Both the position numbers and the translations under genes were made by a program. Under the pieces are notes generated by a model. That model was not told the DNA's origin. It searched no databases and saw nothing but the letters and a program-made list of their open reading frames with translations. A stretch of 64,000 nt of DNA from Pyrinomonas methylaliphatogenes (GTDB taxonomy: Bacteria; Acidobacteriota; Blastocatellia; Pyrinomonadales; Pyrinomonadaceae): the NCBI RefSeq assembly GCF_000820845.2, contig NZ_CBXV010000004.1:310001-374000 (forward strand), given 5' to 3'. Shown piece by piece: positions 8,970 to 18,019 of the stretch; the stretch's first letter is position 1, and each line of letters opens with the position of its first letter.

Positions 8970-9905
8970 ATGGAGGAGGCGCGAACGGAATTGACCGGGC
9001 GCAATTCTGCGGCGATTTCAAACCCTTATCTTTCGATCGTCATCCGCGCGCGCAACGAGGCGGAGGGTTTGCATCGCGTTTTCGAGGCGCTCCGCGCGCA
9101 ACGATGCGATTTCGCCTGGGAGACGATCGTCGTCGATAACGAATCTGAAGATGAGACGCCTGAACTATGTGCGCGCTACGGCGCGCGCGTCATCAAGATC
9201 AGTCGCGATGAATTCACTTATGGGCGCGCGCTCAATCGCGGCATCGCCGCCGCATGTGGCGAGCTTGTTCTATTGCTGAGCGCGCATTCGCTGCCCGTCG
9301 GCTCGCGTTTTTTGGAGGCGGCGGTGGCGCCGTTTGCCGATCCGCAGATAGGCGCTGCGCGTTGCCTGAACGCACATGATCTCGAACAGATGGCGGCCTG
9401 GTATCGGGCGCGCGACATCAGTTATCGTTCGTTGGAAGAGCAACGGGAAGCCGAGATCGGTAGCGAATGGACGCGCCTTTATCCGGCAGCGACGTGTTGT
9501 GTATTGCGGCGCGCTCTATGGGAACGCATCAAATTTGATGAGGAGATAGAGGCGAACGAGGACAAGCTGTGGGCTTCGCAAATTCTGCGTCACGGTTTCG
9601 TCGTACGCTGCTGCGCCGAAGCAGTCTACTTTTATACGCGACATCGCGGTCGACGCGCGGCGCGGATGAGAGACTTACGCGAACACCTCGCCCTTTATCG
9701 TTTGACCGGTCAGCCGCCTCTTGGTCGGGCGCGATTCGCCTTGCGAGTGATCAAAGCGATGTTTCTCGCCCCGCTCGTTTCCGCGCGCTATCTGTGTGAA
9801 CAGGTGAGCTGGAACTTCGCCTTGCTCTCCATCCCGCACAAAGCGCGACGCTCGCCAAGGAGCGGAAGTGTCCCGGAGTTCGACGCGCGGCAAGCGGTCA
9901 GGTGA
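8970..9905 (+). CDS. Glycosyltransferase family 2 protein
   Basis: A 311-aa GT-A enzyme. YLSIVIRARNEAEGL opens the fold, VVDNESEDET is the donor-binding acidic motif, and the region around ANEDKLWA carries the likely catalytic acidic pair. The start is ATG 8970, preceded by AGAGG at 8959-8963; longer readings would overlap the previous gene. The C-terminal 60 residues contain a basic/hydrophobic stretch (LRVIKAMFLAPLVSARYL) that may sit on the membrane. It is followed after 61 bp by the Wzt-like ATPase. Donor and acceptor are unknown. Confidence 0.88.
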   Translation: MEEARTELTGRNSAAISNPYLSIVIRARNEAEGLHRVFEALRAQRCDFAWETIVVDNESEDETPELCARYGARVIKISRDEFTYGRALNRGIAAACGELVLLLSAHSLPVGSRFLEAAVAPFADPQIGAARCLNAHDLEQMAAWYRARDISYRSLEEQREAEIGSEWTRLYPAATCCVLRRALWERIKFDEEIEANEDKLWASQILRHGFVVRCCAEAVYFYTRHRGRRAARMRDLREHLALYRLTGQPPLGRARFALRVIKAMFLAPLVSARYLCEQVSWNFALLSIPHKARRSPRSGSVPEFDARQAVR

Positions 9906-9966
9906 TCTGGAGGCATTCGGTCACGTACGAGGGCATCGAAGGTGGCCCAGTGTTTGGGCCGATGCG

Positions 9967-11193
9967 ATGATGAGTGAATTCGCCATTCGAGCCGAAGGGC
10001 TTTCGAAAAGATATCTGATCGGGGCACAGAGGCCGTACAAAACTCTGCGCGATGCGTTGATCGAAGTGGCCCATGCCCCTTTCCGAAAGCTCGGTTTATC
10101 ACGCGCAAAAGCGAACGGGCGAGTCGCGCCGAGCGAGATCTGGGCGTTGAAGGACGTCTCATTTGAGATCAAACGTGGCGAAGTCGTCGGCATCATCGGG
10201 CGCAACGGCGCAGGCAAATCGACTCTGCTGAAGATCCTCTCGCGCATCACGGAGCCGACGCGAGGCTTTGCCGATGTGCGCGGGCGCATCGGCTCGCTAT
10301 TGGAAGTCGGCACGGGATTCCATCCCGAATTGACCGGGCGCGAGAACCTCTTCCTCAATGGCGCGATCCTCGGCATGCGGAAAGAAGAGATCAAACGCAA
10401 GTTCGATGAGATCGTCTCTTTCGCCGAAGTCGAGAAGTTCATCGACACGCCAGTCAAGCATTACTCGAGCGGAATGTATCTGCGTCTGGCGTTCGCCGTC
10501 GCTGCGCATCTCGAACCGGAGATCCTGTTGGTGGATGAAGTGCTGGCCGTCGGCGATGCCGCTTTCCAAAAGAAATGTTTGGGGAAAATGGGCGAGGTGG
10601 CCAAAGAGGGACGGACCGTGCTCTTCGTCAGCCACAACATGGGCGCCGTTCGTTCGCTATGCGAGCGGGGGATCTTTCTGGAGAACGGGCAGGTGCTTCA
10701 TCAAGGCGAAGTGAGCGAATGCATCGAAACCTATTTTCGCGCAATCGGCGCGCTTCCCCCCCGCGATGGCGTCGTCGCTGCCGTCAACGGCAGCAGGTTC
10801 TCTCCGATCATCATCAATGGGAGAAGCGGCGGAGCGGTCCATCAATCACAAGCGTTCACGGTCTCAACCGAGTTGCGCGTCGAGCCGCACATCAGCGGGT
10901 TCAGCCTGTTCTGCATCATCGAAGGGATGGACGGCGCAAACGTCGCCATCGTGCGCGAGGAGAGAAAGGTCCAGCGTGTGAGCGAGAACGGACGGTATCG
11001 CATCACGGTTGGTTTCCCGCCGCTGTGGCTCAATCCAGGGCTTTACTCGATCTATTTCAAAGTCTTCTTCTGGAGCGAGCGCCAGGGCGCGCGGCACGTC
11101 TCGGATCGCTACCCGCTTGATATCGCGGGCGAGAGCAGTCTGACGCAGGCCATCCTTCAACCGCGCGCCATCTGGCAGATAAGCGAAAAGTGA
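9967..11193 (+). CDS. ABC transporter ATP-binding protein for polysaccharide export (Wzt-like)
   Basis: ATPase of the O-antigen/teichoic-acid exporter class, 408 aa. Walker A GRNGAGKST lies near residue 78, the signature is YSSGMYLRLAFA, Walker B is ILLVDEVLAVGD, and the switch His is in FVSHNMG. After about residue 250 comes an extra domain (HQSQAFTV, then PPLWLNPGLYSIYF) typical of the Wzt C-terminal carbohydrate-recognition beta-sandwich, which reads the glycan's non-reducing end cap in characterised systems. ATG 9967 and ATG 9970 are both possible. The partner permease (Wzm) is normally adjacent but is absent from this window, so it must lie upstream or elsewhere. Confidence 0.9.
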   Translation: MMSEFAIRAEGLSKRYLIGAQRPYKTLRDALIEVAHAPFRKLGLSRAKANGRVAPSEIWALKDVSFEIKRGEVVGIIGRNGAGKSTLLKILSRITEPTRGFADVRGRIGSLLEVGTGFHPELTGRENLFLNGAILGMRKEEIKRKFDEIVSFAEVEKFIDTPVKHYSSGMYLRLAFAVAAHLEPEILLVDEVLAVGDAAFQKKCLGKMGEVAKEGRTVLFVSHNMGAVRSLCERGIFLENGQVLHQGEVSECIETYFRAIGALPPRDGVVAAVNGSRFSPIIINGRSGGAVHQSQAFTVSTELRVEPHISGFSLFCIIEGMDGANVAIVREERKVQRVSENGRYRITVGFPPLWLNPGLYSIYFKVFFWSERQGARHVSDRYPLDIAGESSLTQAILQPRAIWQISEK

Positions 11194-11311
11194 TGATGCC
11201 TTTCACTACCTTTTGCCGATCGCGAGCGATTCGGCAACCTTCGATGCCGGTCCAAAAATCCTCGGCGGAGACGGCGATTTGAAAGAATCCACTTGTTGGG
11301 GGCGAAAAAAC

Positions 11312-12352
11312 GTGCGCGCTTTTGCTGCAACTATTGAAGTTCGCAATCCGGCGCGAGTGATCGCCGCATATCGCGCCAGCCGGCAAGCCGTCCGATGGCC
11401 CGTGCCGATCGACGCGCATCCATCGATGAGCGCGCACCGCCGCGAGTTCGTGCGCGCGCTGGCGGAAAAGAGCGTGCCTGAGATCTTACGCTCTTACGTC
11501 TATTTCTCGGTCGCGGAGATGGAGCGGATGTTGCGCCTTGCATCGCGTTACGTGCTGCTCGAACCGCTGCGCGGAATCGGTCTCGAACTCGGGGCGGGCA
11601 GTGGACTGCTCTCTTCGCTGGTCGCCAGAAGCCGCGAAGTCGACGCGATCTTCGCCGTCGAGATCTGCGAAGAAGCGGCCGATCTGCTGCTTCCCAAAGT
11701 CGCCCGTTGGGTGCTCGGCGACGAAGCGCACAAGGTCGTCCCCATCATCGGTTCGTTCGATAATCTGCTTCTGCCCGATAATTCGCTAGACTTCGCCATC
11801 GAGATAGACGCTTATCATCATTCGGACGATCTGCGCGTCACCTTCACCGAGTGTGCGCGCGTGCTCAAACCCGGCGGGTGGTTGCTCTGTTTCGATCGTT
11901 GCTGGCCGGACGATCATCCCGATTGGGATATCGAACGGCTGCTCTCCTTGCAGTACACGCCGGAATTTCTCGCCGCCAACGGTTATCCGCCGGATCTGAA
12001 GCTCACGCGCCGCGAAAACGGCGAACACGAGTATAAGCTGCGCGAGTGGCGCGCCGGGTTCGAGGCCGCTGGCTTTGAACTTTGTCGTTTGTGCAAGTTC
12101 TGGCGCGCCGTGCCGACGCGCGAAGCGATCAAAGCGGCGCTCTCCATTCTGCCTCTGTCGCTTCGACGAAGGCTGTACGAACCGGGCGAAGAGAGATTCG
12201 TGACGTTCCGTTGGTGGCTGACGCAACGTTGGCGAACGCTATGGCGCAACGTCGCTGGGCCGAAAGATCTGGCCGCGCCCGCTCGTTGGCCGCAGATGAA
12301 TATCTTCGCTCCGCGCGAAACGAGCGTCCTGCTGTTGCGCAAGAAGAGGTAG
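11312..12352 (+). CDS. Class I SAM-dependent methyltransferase
   Basis: Methyltransferase with motif I GLELGAGSGLLSSL, the acidic ribose ligand in FAVEICEEA, and a methyltransferase type 11-like core (DNSLDFAIEIDAYHHSDD, then CARVLKPGGWLL). The GTG at 11312 is preferred because GGGGG lies about 8 bp upstream; a TTG at 11213 would add 33 residues without a ribosome-binding site. From the GTG the product is about 346 aa. It follows the Wzt-like gene; in characterised O-antigen systems a methyltransferase caps the chain and the cap is read by the Wzt C-terminal domain, so a capping role is attractive but unproven. Confidence 0.82.
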   Translation: MRAFAATIEVRNPARVIAAYRASRQAVRWPVPIDAHPSMSAHRREFVRALAEKSVPEILRSYVYFSVAEMERMLRLASRYVLLEPLRGIGLELGAGSGLLSSLVARSREVDAIFAVEICEEAADLLLPKVARWVLGDEAHKVVPIIGSFDNLLLPDNSLDFAIEIDAYHHSDDLRVTFTECARVLKPGGWLLCFDRCWPDDHPDWDIERLLSLQYTPEFLAANGYPPDLKLTRRENGEHEYKLREWRAGFEAAGFELCRLCKFWRAVPTREAIKAALSILPLSLRRRLYEPGEERFVTFRWWLTQRWRTLWRNVAGPKDLAAPARWPQMNIFAPRETSVLLLRKKR

Positions 12353-12404
12353 TTTCGGCTCGTCCGAAACTTCGGAGGTTTTCAAAACGGCGGACACGGG
12401 CGCG

Positions 12405-13808
12405 ATGATCGGCATCACTCTTTTGATCCCCGATGGCGTGGGCGCACGCAACTTTTTGCTCGGCGCGTTCTTGCCGTCGCTTGCAGCGAAAGGGCGCGTG
12501 CAGGTATTGCACCGGCTCCCGCCGTCGGCGCTCGAGATGGTGAGCGCGCGGGCCGAGATCGAATGGGAGCAGCTCATCGGGCCGAAAGAGACGCCCGCAC
12601 GCTTCTTCTTGCGTAACGCGCTGGTTTCGGCCCACATGTACCGCGCCGACACGATGGCGATGCGATTCAACTTGCGTTTGCCCATCAACGGATCGTGGCG
12701 CACGCGCTATGGCGTGCGCGTAGCGCGGATGGTGGGGCGCGCCGCTTCGCTTTCAGTTCGCGCGGTCGCCGCGCTCGATCATCTCCACGGCGGATTGTTG
12801 CGCATAGGGGGCGAGGTGGACCACTACCGGCAGTTGCTCAAAAAGTTCGGCTCGCGCGTGCTCTTCTGTTCGCATCAACGTCCGCCGAGCGTCATCCCGG
12901 CCGTTTTAGCGGCCCGCTCGCTTCGCATCCCGACGGCGACCTTCATCTTCAGTTGGGACAATCTGACGAGCAAAGGGCGCATTGCCGCGCCCTTCGACTA
13001 CTATTTCGTGTGGAGCGCGCTGATGCGCGACGAGTTGCTTCGTTACTACCCGCAGCTTTCGCCTGCGCGCATCGAGATCGTCGGGACACCGCAATTCGAT
13101 CCATACGCCGATGAGGCGCTCCTTTGGTCGCGCGAAGAGTTCTTTCGGCGCATCGGCGCCGACCCTCGCCGCCCGCTTATCTGCTACTCCGGCGGCGATG
13201 TGACGATCGCGCCCGAAGATGCCGAACATGTCGGCGTTCTTCTGGAACTGATTCGCGCCGGACGGATCAAGAGAGCGCCGCAGGTTTTGCTTCGCCCATC
13301 GCCGGTGGATGATGGAAAACGTTACGCGGAGGTGCGTGCCAGATACCCGGAATTGATCTACGCGGCCCCCAGTTGGATCAGGCAGGACGCCAGCGACTGG
13401 GCCAGCGCTTGTCCGACCCAGGCCGACGCTCAATTCCTCGCCAATCTCACACGCTATGCGGATTTGAACGTCAACGTCAGTTCGACGATGACGCTCGATT
13501 TTGCCATTCACGACAAGCCCGTAGTCAACATCGCGTTCGATATCGCTTCGCCGCCGCCATTCGGCTTGCCGCTGTGGGAACATCACTACAGATTCGAGCA
13601 TTACCGCCCTGTTATCGAGTTGGGGGCCGCGCGTTTCGCGCGGTCGCCCGACGAGTTGGCCGCACACATCAACGCCTATCTTTCCGATCCAACGCTCGAT
13701 CGCGAGGGGAGGCGAAAGCTCGTGGAACTAGAGGTCATGCTTCCGCTCGGATGCTCCGGCGAGCGGATCTCGCGGGCCGTGATGCGCATCGCCGCGGAAG
13801 GTGAATGA
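12405..13808 (+). CDS. Predicted GT-B fold glycosyltransferase-like protein, unknown specificity
   Basis: A 467-aa soluble protein. I see no signal peptide and no clear transmembrane segment. The second half resembles GT-B or CDP-glycerol-transferase-like folds: FIFSWDNLTSKGR, then YYFVWSALMRDEL, GTPQFDP, LICYSGGDV, VLLRPSPVDDG and VNVSSTMTLDFAIHDKPV. The last resembles the sugar-nucleotide-binding end of these enzymes, with a Ser-rich loop followed by an acidic residue. It sits between a methyltransferase gene and a small hypothetical gene and has its own ATG 53 bp after the previous stop. Function beyond probable glycosyl or glycerophosphoryl transfer cannot be assigned. Confidence 0.75.
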   Translation: MIGITLLIPDGVGARNFLLGAFLPSLAAKGRVQVLHRLPPSALEMVSARAEIEWEQLIGPKETPARFFLRNALVSAHMYRADTMAMRFNLRLPINGSWRTRYGVRVARMVGRAASLSVRAVAALDHLHGGLLRIGGEVDHYRQLLKKFGSRVLFCSHQRPPSVIPAVLAARSLRIPTATFIFSWDNLTSKGRIAAPFDYYFVWSALMRDELLRYYPQLSPARIEIVGTPQFDPYADEALLWSREEFFRRIGADPRRPLICYSGGDVTIAPEDAEHVGVLLELIRAGRIKRAPQVLLRPSPVDDGKRYAEVRARYPELIYAAPSWIRQDASDWASACPTQADAQFLANLTRYADLNVNVSSTMTLDFAIHDKPVVNIAFDIASPPPFGLPLWEHHYRFEHYRPVIELGAARFARSPDELAAHINAYLSDPTLDREGRRKLVELEVMLPLGCSGERISRAVMRIAAEGE

Positions 13809-13841
13809 GAAGAAGGGCCGTAGGGGAAAGGGGGGAGCGTC

Positions 13842-14168
13842 ATGCGTAGGATTGTCAAAATACGTCGCAGAAGAAGAGCGGCTAAGGATGATTGCCTGAA
13901 AAGCGCGCCGCTTCTGAAGCCCGGGCACATTTACGCTTTGCCAGATGGGCGTAAGCTGGTGTTGGAAGCCGATGGTGATGGTTATCTGCTTTATCATCCT
14001 CTGGTCTGGGGCGGATTGCCGTGGGTCTCCTCTTGCCCTATCGAATATGAGATAGATGCACACGGGCGAATCTTGACTTCCACGGGGCAACCGACGCCTT
14101 GGCGCGCCGAGGATCTACGCGAACTCGGCACCGCGGTCGAAAATTCCGAACGGAGTGCGCTGCGCTGA
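13842..14168 (+). CDS. Small hypothetical protein (108 aa)
   Basis: I do not recognise this family. The ATG at 13842 has an excellent ribosome-binding site (GGGGGGAG about 6 bp upstream). The N-terminus is strongly basic (MRRIVKIRRRRRAAK), followed by a compact domain with LPDGRKLVLEADGDGYLLY, then PLVWGGLPW and a polar tail. No membrane segment or signal peptide is seen. The stop lies 4 bp before the next glycosyltransferase start, which supports co-transcription. The basic tail could contact a membrane surface or nucleic acid; this is speculation. Confidence 0.68.
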   Translation: MRRIVKIRRRRRAAKDDCLKSAPLLKPGHIYALPDGRKLVLEADGDGYLLYHPLVWGGLPWVSSCPIEYEIDAHGRILTSTGQPTPWRAEDLRELGTAVENSERSALR

Positions 14169-14174
14169 TCGCTG

Positions 14175-15335
14175 GTGCGTCTTCCCGCTCATTGCGTGAC
14201 ATCGCAACTGAAGATCTGTTTCGTCTGTCACGAGTATCCACCTGCGACGCATGGCGGCATCGGCGCTTTCGCGCAGGTCTTGGGCCGCGCTCTCGTGCGC
14301 GCCGGTCATCACGTGCGCGTCATCGGGATGGGAACTGCAGCGTCAGAAGAGGAAGACGAGGGCGTATGTGTCTACCGTTTACCGACAGATAGCGGGCGTT
14401 ACGGTTGGATTCGCAACCGCTGGCGTCTTTTTCAGCGAATCGCCGCATGGAGCGCGCGCGGCGAAATAGATCTCATCGAAGTGCCAGATTGGGAAGGGTG
14501 GGCTGCCTGCTGGCCGTCGTTGCGCGTCCCGGTTGTCGTACGCGCTCATGGTTCGATCAGCTATTTCGCGTCCGAACAAGGATTGCCCGTCGGGCGAAGG
14601 GCTTTCTGGATTGAACGCGCTTCATTGCGGCGTGCCGATTCTTGGTGCGCTGTCAGTCGCTACGCGGCGGAGCGCACGCGTGAGCTATTTACGCTGCGCA
14701 ACCCCCCTGATCGCGTCCTCTACAACTGCGTGGAGCATATGGTGTCGAGAGAGGAGTTCCCGCGATCGAGACAGACCGTCGTCTTTGTTGGCACGCTGGC
14801 GGCGCGCAAAGGCATCGCGCAGCTCATCGAAGCGTGGCCGATGGTCGCGCGCGTCTGTCCGGCGGCGGAACTTCACATCATCGGCAAGGATGGTCGCGCT
14901 GAAGGTGGAGGGTCGATGCGCGCGGCGCTTATTGCGCGACTTCCCAAAGAGGCGAAGGTCCATTTTCACGGACATCTGACGCGCGCTGAGACGCTGCGCT
15001 TCTTCCAACGTGCGCGCGTCGCCGTCTTCCCTTCGTATGCAGAGGCTTTCGCGCTCGCGCCATTAGAAGCGATGGCTTGCCAGTGTCCGACGATTTACAG
15101 CCAGCGTGGCAGCGGCCCAGAGTTGATCGAGGATGGGAAGAATGGTCTGTTGATCGATCCGGCGTGTCCCGAACAGATCGCCGCGGCGATCATACGTCTG
15201 CTGGCCGACGATGAACTGGCCCAGCGATTGGGACAAGAAGGGAAAAGAACGGTCGTGGACCGTTTCGCGCTCGCCATCGCTGTCGAGCAGAACGAAGCTT
15301 TCTATCGCGACGTGATCGCGAACTTCGAGCGCTAA
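14175..15335 (+). CDS. Glycosyltransferase family 4 protein
   Basis: GT-B retaining glycosyltransferase of 386 aa. The N-terminal half begins KICFVCHEYPPATHGGIGAF, the glycine-rich acceptor loop of GT4 enzymes. The C-terminal half has FVGTLAARKGIAQLIEAW and the EX7E region ending in SYAEAFALAPLEAMACQCP, with the two glutamates that bind the donor. GTG 14175 is given; GTG 14196 (MTSQLKICF) is equally plausible. It probably adds a hexose from a nucleotide sugar to the growing repeat unit on the cytosolic face. Confidence 0.9.
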   Translation: MRLPAHCVTSQLKICFVCHEYPPATHGGIGAFAQVLGRALVRAGHHVRVIGMGTAASEEEDEGVCVYRLPTDSGRYGWIRNRWRLFQRIAAWSARGEIDLIEVPDWEGWAACWPSLRVPVVVRAHGSISYFASEQGLPVGRRAFWIERASLRRADSWCAVSRYAAERTRELFTLRNPPDRVLYNCVEHMVSREEFPRSRQTVVFVGTLAARKGIAQLIEAWPMVARVCPAAELHIIGKDGRAEGGGSMRAALIARLPKEAKVHFHGHLTRAETLRFFQRARVAVFPSYAEAFALAPLEAMACQCPTIYSQRGSGPELIEDGKNGLLIDPACPEQIAAAIIRLLADDELAQRLGQEGKRTVVDRFALAIAVEQNEAFYRDVIANFER

Positions 15336-15430
15336 AAGAAGCGCCGACTTTGCACCAGACCCACATCGAAACTGCGGATGCGAAGTCGCGCGATCACGAA
15401 AGACCATAGCAAGTGGCCAGAGTTTAGAGG

Positions 15431-16546
15431 ATGGGGCATGGGGTAAAAGCCGAGCGCATCGACGATCTGGGGGCGCGGACGCAAGAGATGAAGATCGAAC
15501 GACTTCGCGGTTGGCGGATCGCCTCTGCCGTGCCAAGCGGCCTCGACGATTGCTGTTTGATCGTGCCGACTTACTGCCGACCACGCGAAGTAGTGAGGCT
15601 GCTTGAGACGGTAAAGGCTCTGCCTGATCATCCCGCCGAAATTATCGTCGTCGATGGGTCGCAAGACGAATTGACCGAGCGAGCCGTACGTCGTTGGGTT
15701 GCTGACCAGCATGCGGGCTTCTCGCTGCTCTACGCGCGAAGCCGCGCAGGGTTGACGCGCCAGCGAAACGTCGGCATAGATCTCGCCTCCGGCGAGTACG
15801 TCTTCTTTTTAGACGATGATTGTTTGCCGCAGGCCGGATATTTTGCGGCGATCAGGGATGTCTTTCTGGCGGATGAAAGGGTCGGCGCGGTTGGTGGATT
15901 GGCGATCAATCAGATGGCGCAGCCCGTCCCGCGTCGTTGGCGCATACGGTTGTCGCTCAAGATCGTCCCGCGCGTCGAACCGGGCACTTATCATGCTTCG
16001 GGAACTTCCGTGCCGCCGAACTTGATACGCCCTTTCACCGGCACGCGCGCGGTCGATCTGCTTTGCGGCGCGCATTTCGCCTTTCGTCGCGCCGTTTTTG
16101 CGCGCCATCGTTTCTCGGAGTTTTTCGCTGGTTACGCACAAGGCGAAGACATGGAGTTTTCGTTGCGCGTCGGGCGCGAATGGAAACTGCTATGGTGCGG
16201 AGATGCGCGCGTTGCGCACCATCACGCGCCAGGCGGAAGACCCGCTCCGTTCGCGAAAGGGAAGATGGAGGTGCGCAATCGCTACTTCATCTGGAAGCGA
16301 CATGTGACCGACGTTCATCTTGTCGATCGCGCGCGCTTCTGGTTCGACGTGATCCTTCTGGCTGCGATGGACGTGGCGTGGTTCTGTTCGCGTCCGTGGC
16401 AGTTGAGCTGGGCGCAGCATGCGATCGGAGTCGCCTGTGGAGCCGTCGGTTGCGCGCTCGCACCGCCACGCTATGAGGAGCGGTTGCCATCGGTTCGCTA
16501 CGTCCTGGCAGAAGGCGATGACGATCACGCATCTGGGTGGTCATGA
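15431..16546 (+). CDS. Glycosyltransferase family 2 protein
   Basis: A 371-aa GT-A enzyme. CCLIVPTYCRPREV opens the domain, VVDGSQDELTE is the donor motif, FFLDDDCLPQ is the DXD site, and GEDMEFSLR carries the catalytic acidic residues. The C-terminal third holds a hydrophobic segment (FWFDVILLAAMDVAWF), probably a membrane anchor. The ATG at 15431 is 95 bp after the previous gene; a second Met at residue 20 is also possible. The stop overlaps the start of the polymerase gene (ATGATG), indicating coupled translation. Confidence 0.88.
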   Translation: MGHGVKAERIDDLGARTQEMKIERLRGWRIASAVPSGLDDCCLIVPTYCRPREVVRLLETVKALPDHPAEIIVVDGSQDELTERAVRRWVADQHAGFSLLYARSRAGLTRQRNVGIDLASGEYVFFLDDDCLPQAGYFAAIRDVFLADERVGAVGGLAINQMAQPVPRRWRIRLSLKIVPRVEPGTYHASGTSVPPNLIRPFTGTRAVDLLCGAHFAFRRAVFARHRFSEFFAGYAQGEDMEFSLRVGREWKLLWCGDARVAHHHAPGGRPAPFAKGKMEVRNRYFIWKRHVTDVHLVDRARFWFDVILLAAMDVAWFCSRPWQLSWAQHAIGVACGAVGCALAPPRYEERLPSVRYVLAEGDDDHASGWS

Positions 16547-17982
16547 TGATCCCCAACGCAAGTTCAATTCCGCTGGCTAGAAACGTCAGGATCGGGCGGG
16601 CGACTCAGAAAGTCGATCTAGCGCTCCTCCTTCTGATCGGCGTGATCGCCATCCCGGCGATGGCCACGGTCGGCATCGGATATCCGGCTGCCGGCGCGCG
16701 TTGGTTCTTCGGTCTTCTGTTGCTCGCGCTCGGTTATCAACTGGCGCTCAAGCGCGATTGCCGGCGATTCGTCGCTTTGCTTATAGGCGTGACGCCCGTC
16801 CTCATGATGTTGCGCGACTTCTTCTTCTACAGCGCTGTGACGGCCATGTTCGCGTGCGGAATCATCGCTTGGTCGTTCCTGTTCCCAGAAGAGTTTGGCG
16901 AATTATGGCGGAACCTTTGGTGGCGGATGCTCTTCTTTGTCGCCATGCTCTATTGGGCGCTCTCGTACTATCTGACCGGCGAATACGCGAGCAATTTGCG
17001 CGTCATGGAACTGGTCTTGGCCGCCGCGTGTCTTCATCTGCTGGCCGGACACCGTCGGATGTTAGCTGTCGCTCTGTTCGGTTGTTGTCTTTCGGTTCTT
17101 TCTATCGGCATCGCCTTTCTGCCCTATGGTGATCGTTTGGGATCGGCGGAGATCGGCGGTTACAGCCTCGGCAATCCGATCACTTTCGGGTTGCCTCTCG
17201 CGCTCATCATCACGTTGCTCGTCGCCGATGATGGCAAGTGGCTGTTGTTGGAGCGGCATCGGCTTTGGCGTTTGTCGCTCGGATCATCGGCGGGAGCGTT
17301 GCTTCTGCTCTCGACGTCGCGCGGCAGTTGGGCCATCGTCATCGCCAACTTGATCGCGCTGTTTCTGATCGGCGGACGGCGGACGCAAGAACGCCGGGTC
17401 GCATTGGCGCTGCTTGCCGCTATGGCGCTGGCTACCATTCTCCTGCTCGTTTCACCGAAGGGCGAAGATCTCGAACGAGCTTTCGAACGGACCGCTTCCG
17501 CCGATAGTTCATGGGCGCATAGCTCCAGCGGGCGAACGGATCAATGGCGGCTATTTCCGCGCATCTTCGAAGATGCGCCGCTCTTCGGTTTCGGACCGGG
17601 AACGGGCCCATTCGTACACGAACAATATTCGCTGTGGGATAACTCGCTCAGCGTGCACGGCAAGATCCTTCAGTGGCACTCGCTCTATCTACTGATCGGA
17701 GTCGAGACGGGGGCGTTGGGCCTTAGCTTTCTGATCCTCTTCCTGCTCTCGCTTCTTGCGCGCGGGATCGCGCATCTGCGCGCGCGCGGCGAGATCGTCC
17801 CGTTGCTCGGCATATTGAGTTTCATCATCATCGGCTTTTCCGTCTCCGGGTTCGATGCCTCTTCCGGCCTCTTCCTCGGTTGCGGTCTTGTCGCGGCGCA
17901 AAGATCGGAAAGCGCGGGACGGACGAGGGGCAGGCTTCATCCTTCATCTCTGAAAAACGATACGCGCCCTCATCCGCGCTAG
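16543..17982 (+). CDS. O-antigen polymerase/ligase-like membrane protein (Wzy/WaaL type)
   Basis: Polytopic inner-membrane protein of 479 aa with about ten to twelve hydrophobic segments (for example LALLLLIGVIAIP, FGLLLLALGYQLAL and ALALLAAMALATILLLV). The large periplasmic loop near residues 315-375 (AHSSSGRTDQWRLFPRIF, then GFGPGTGPFV) resembles the Wzy_C region of O-antigen ligases and polymerases, where an SGR followed by W is characteristic. It would polymerise repeat units on undecaprenyl diphosphate or ligate them to a carrier. The start is ATG 16543 or 16546, overlapping the preceding GT2 stop. No Wzx flippase is visible in the window. Confidence 0.85.
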   Translation: MMIPNASSIPLARNVRIGRATQKVDLALLLLIGVIAIPAMATVGIGYPAAGARWFFGLLLLALGYQLALKRDCRRFVALLIGVTPVLMMLRDFFFYSAVTAMFACGIIAWSFLFPEEFGELWRNLWWRMLFFVAMLYWALSYYLTGEYASNLRVMELVLAAACLHLLAGHRRMLAVALFGCCLSVLSIGIAFLPYGDRLGSAEIGGYSLGNPITFGLPLALIITLLVADDGKWLLLERHRLWRLSLGSSAGALLLLSTSRGSWAIVIANLIALFLIGGRRTQERRVALALLAAMALATILLLVSPKGEDLERAFERTASADSSWAHSSSGRTDQWRLFPRIFEDAPLFGFGPGTGPFVHEQYSLWDNSLSVHGKILQWHSLYLLIGVETGALGLSFLILFLLSLLARGIAHLRARGEIVPLLGILSFIIIGFSVSGFDASSGLFLGCGLVAAQRSESAGRTRGRLHPSSLKNDTRPHPR

Positions 17983-18019
17983 ATCCGGTCGAGGGCGGGA
18001 TTCATCTGAGAAGTCTTCG

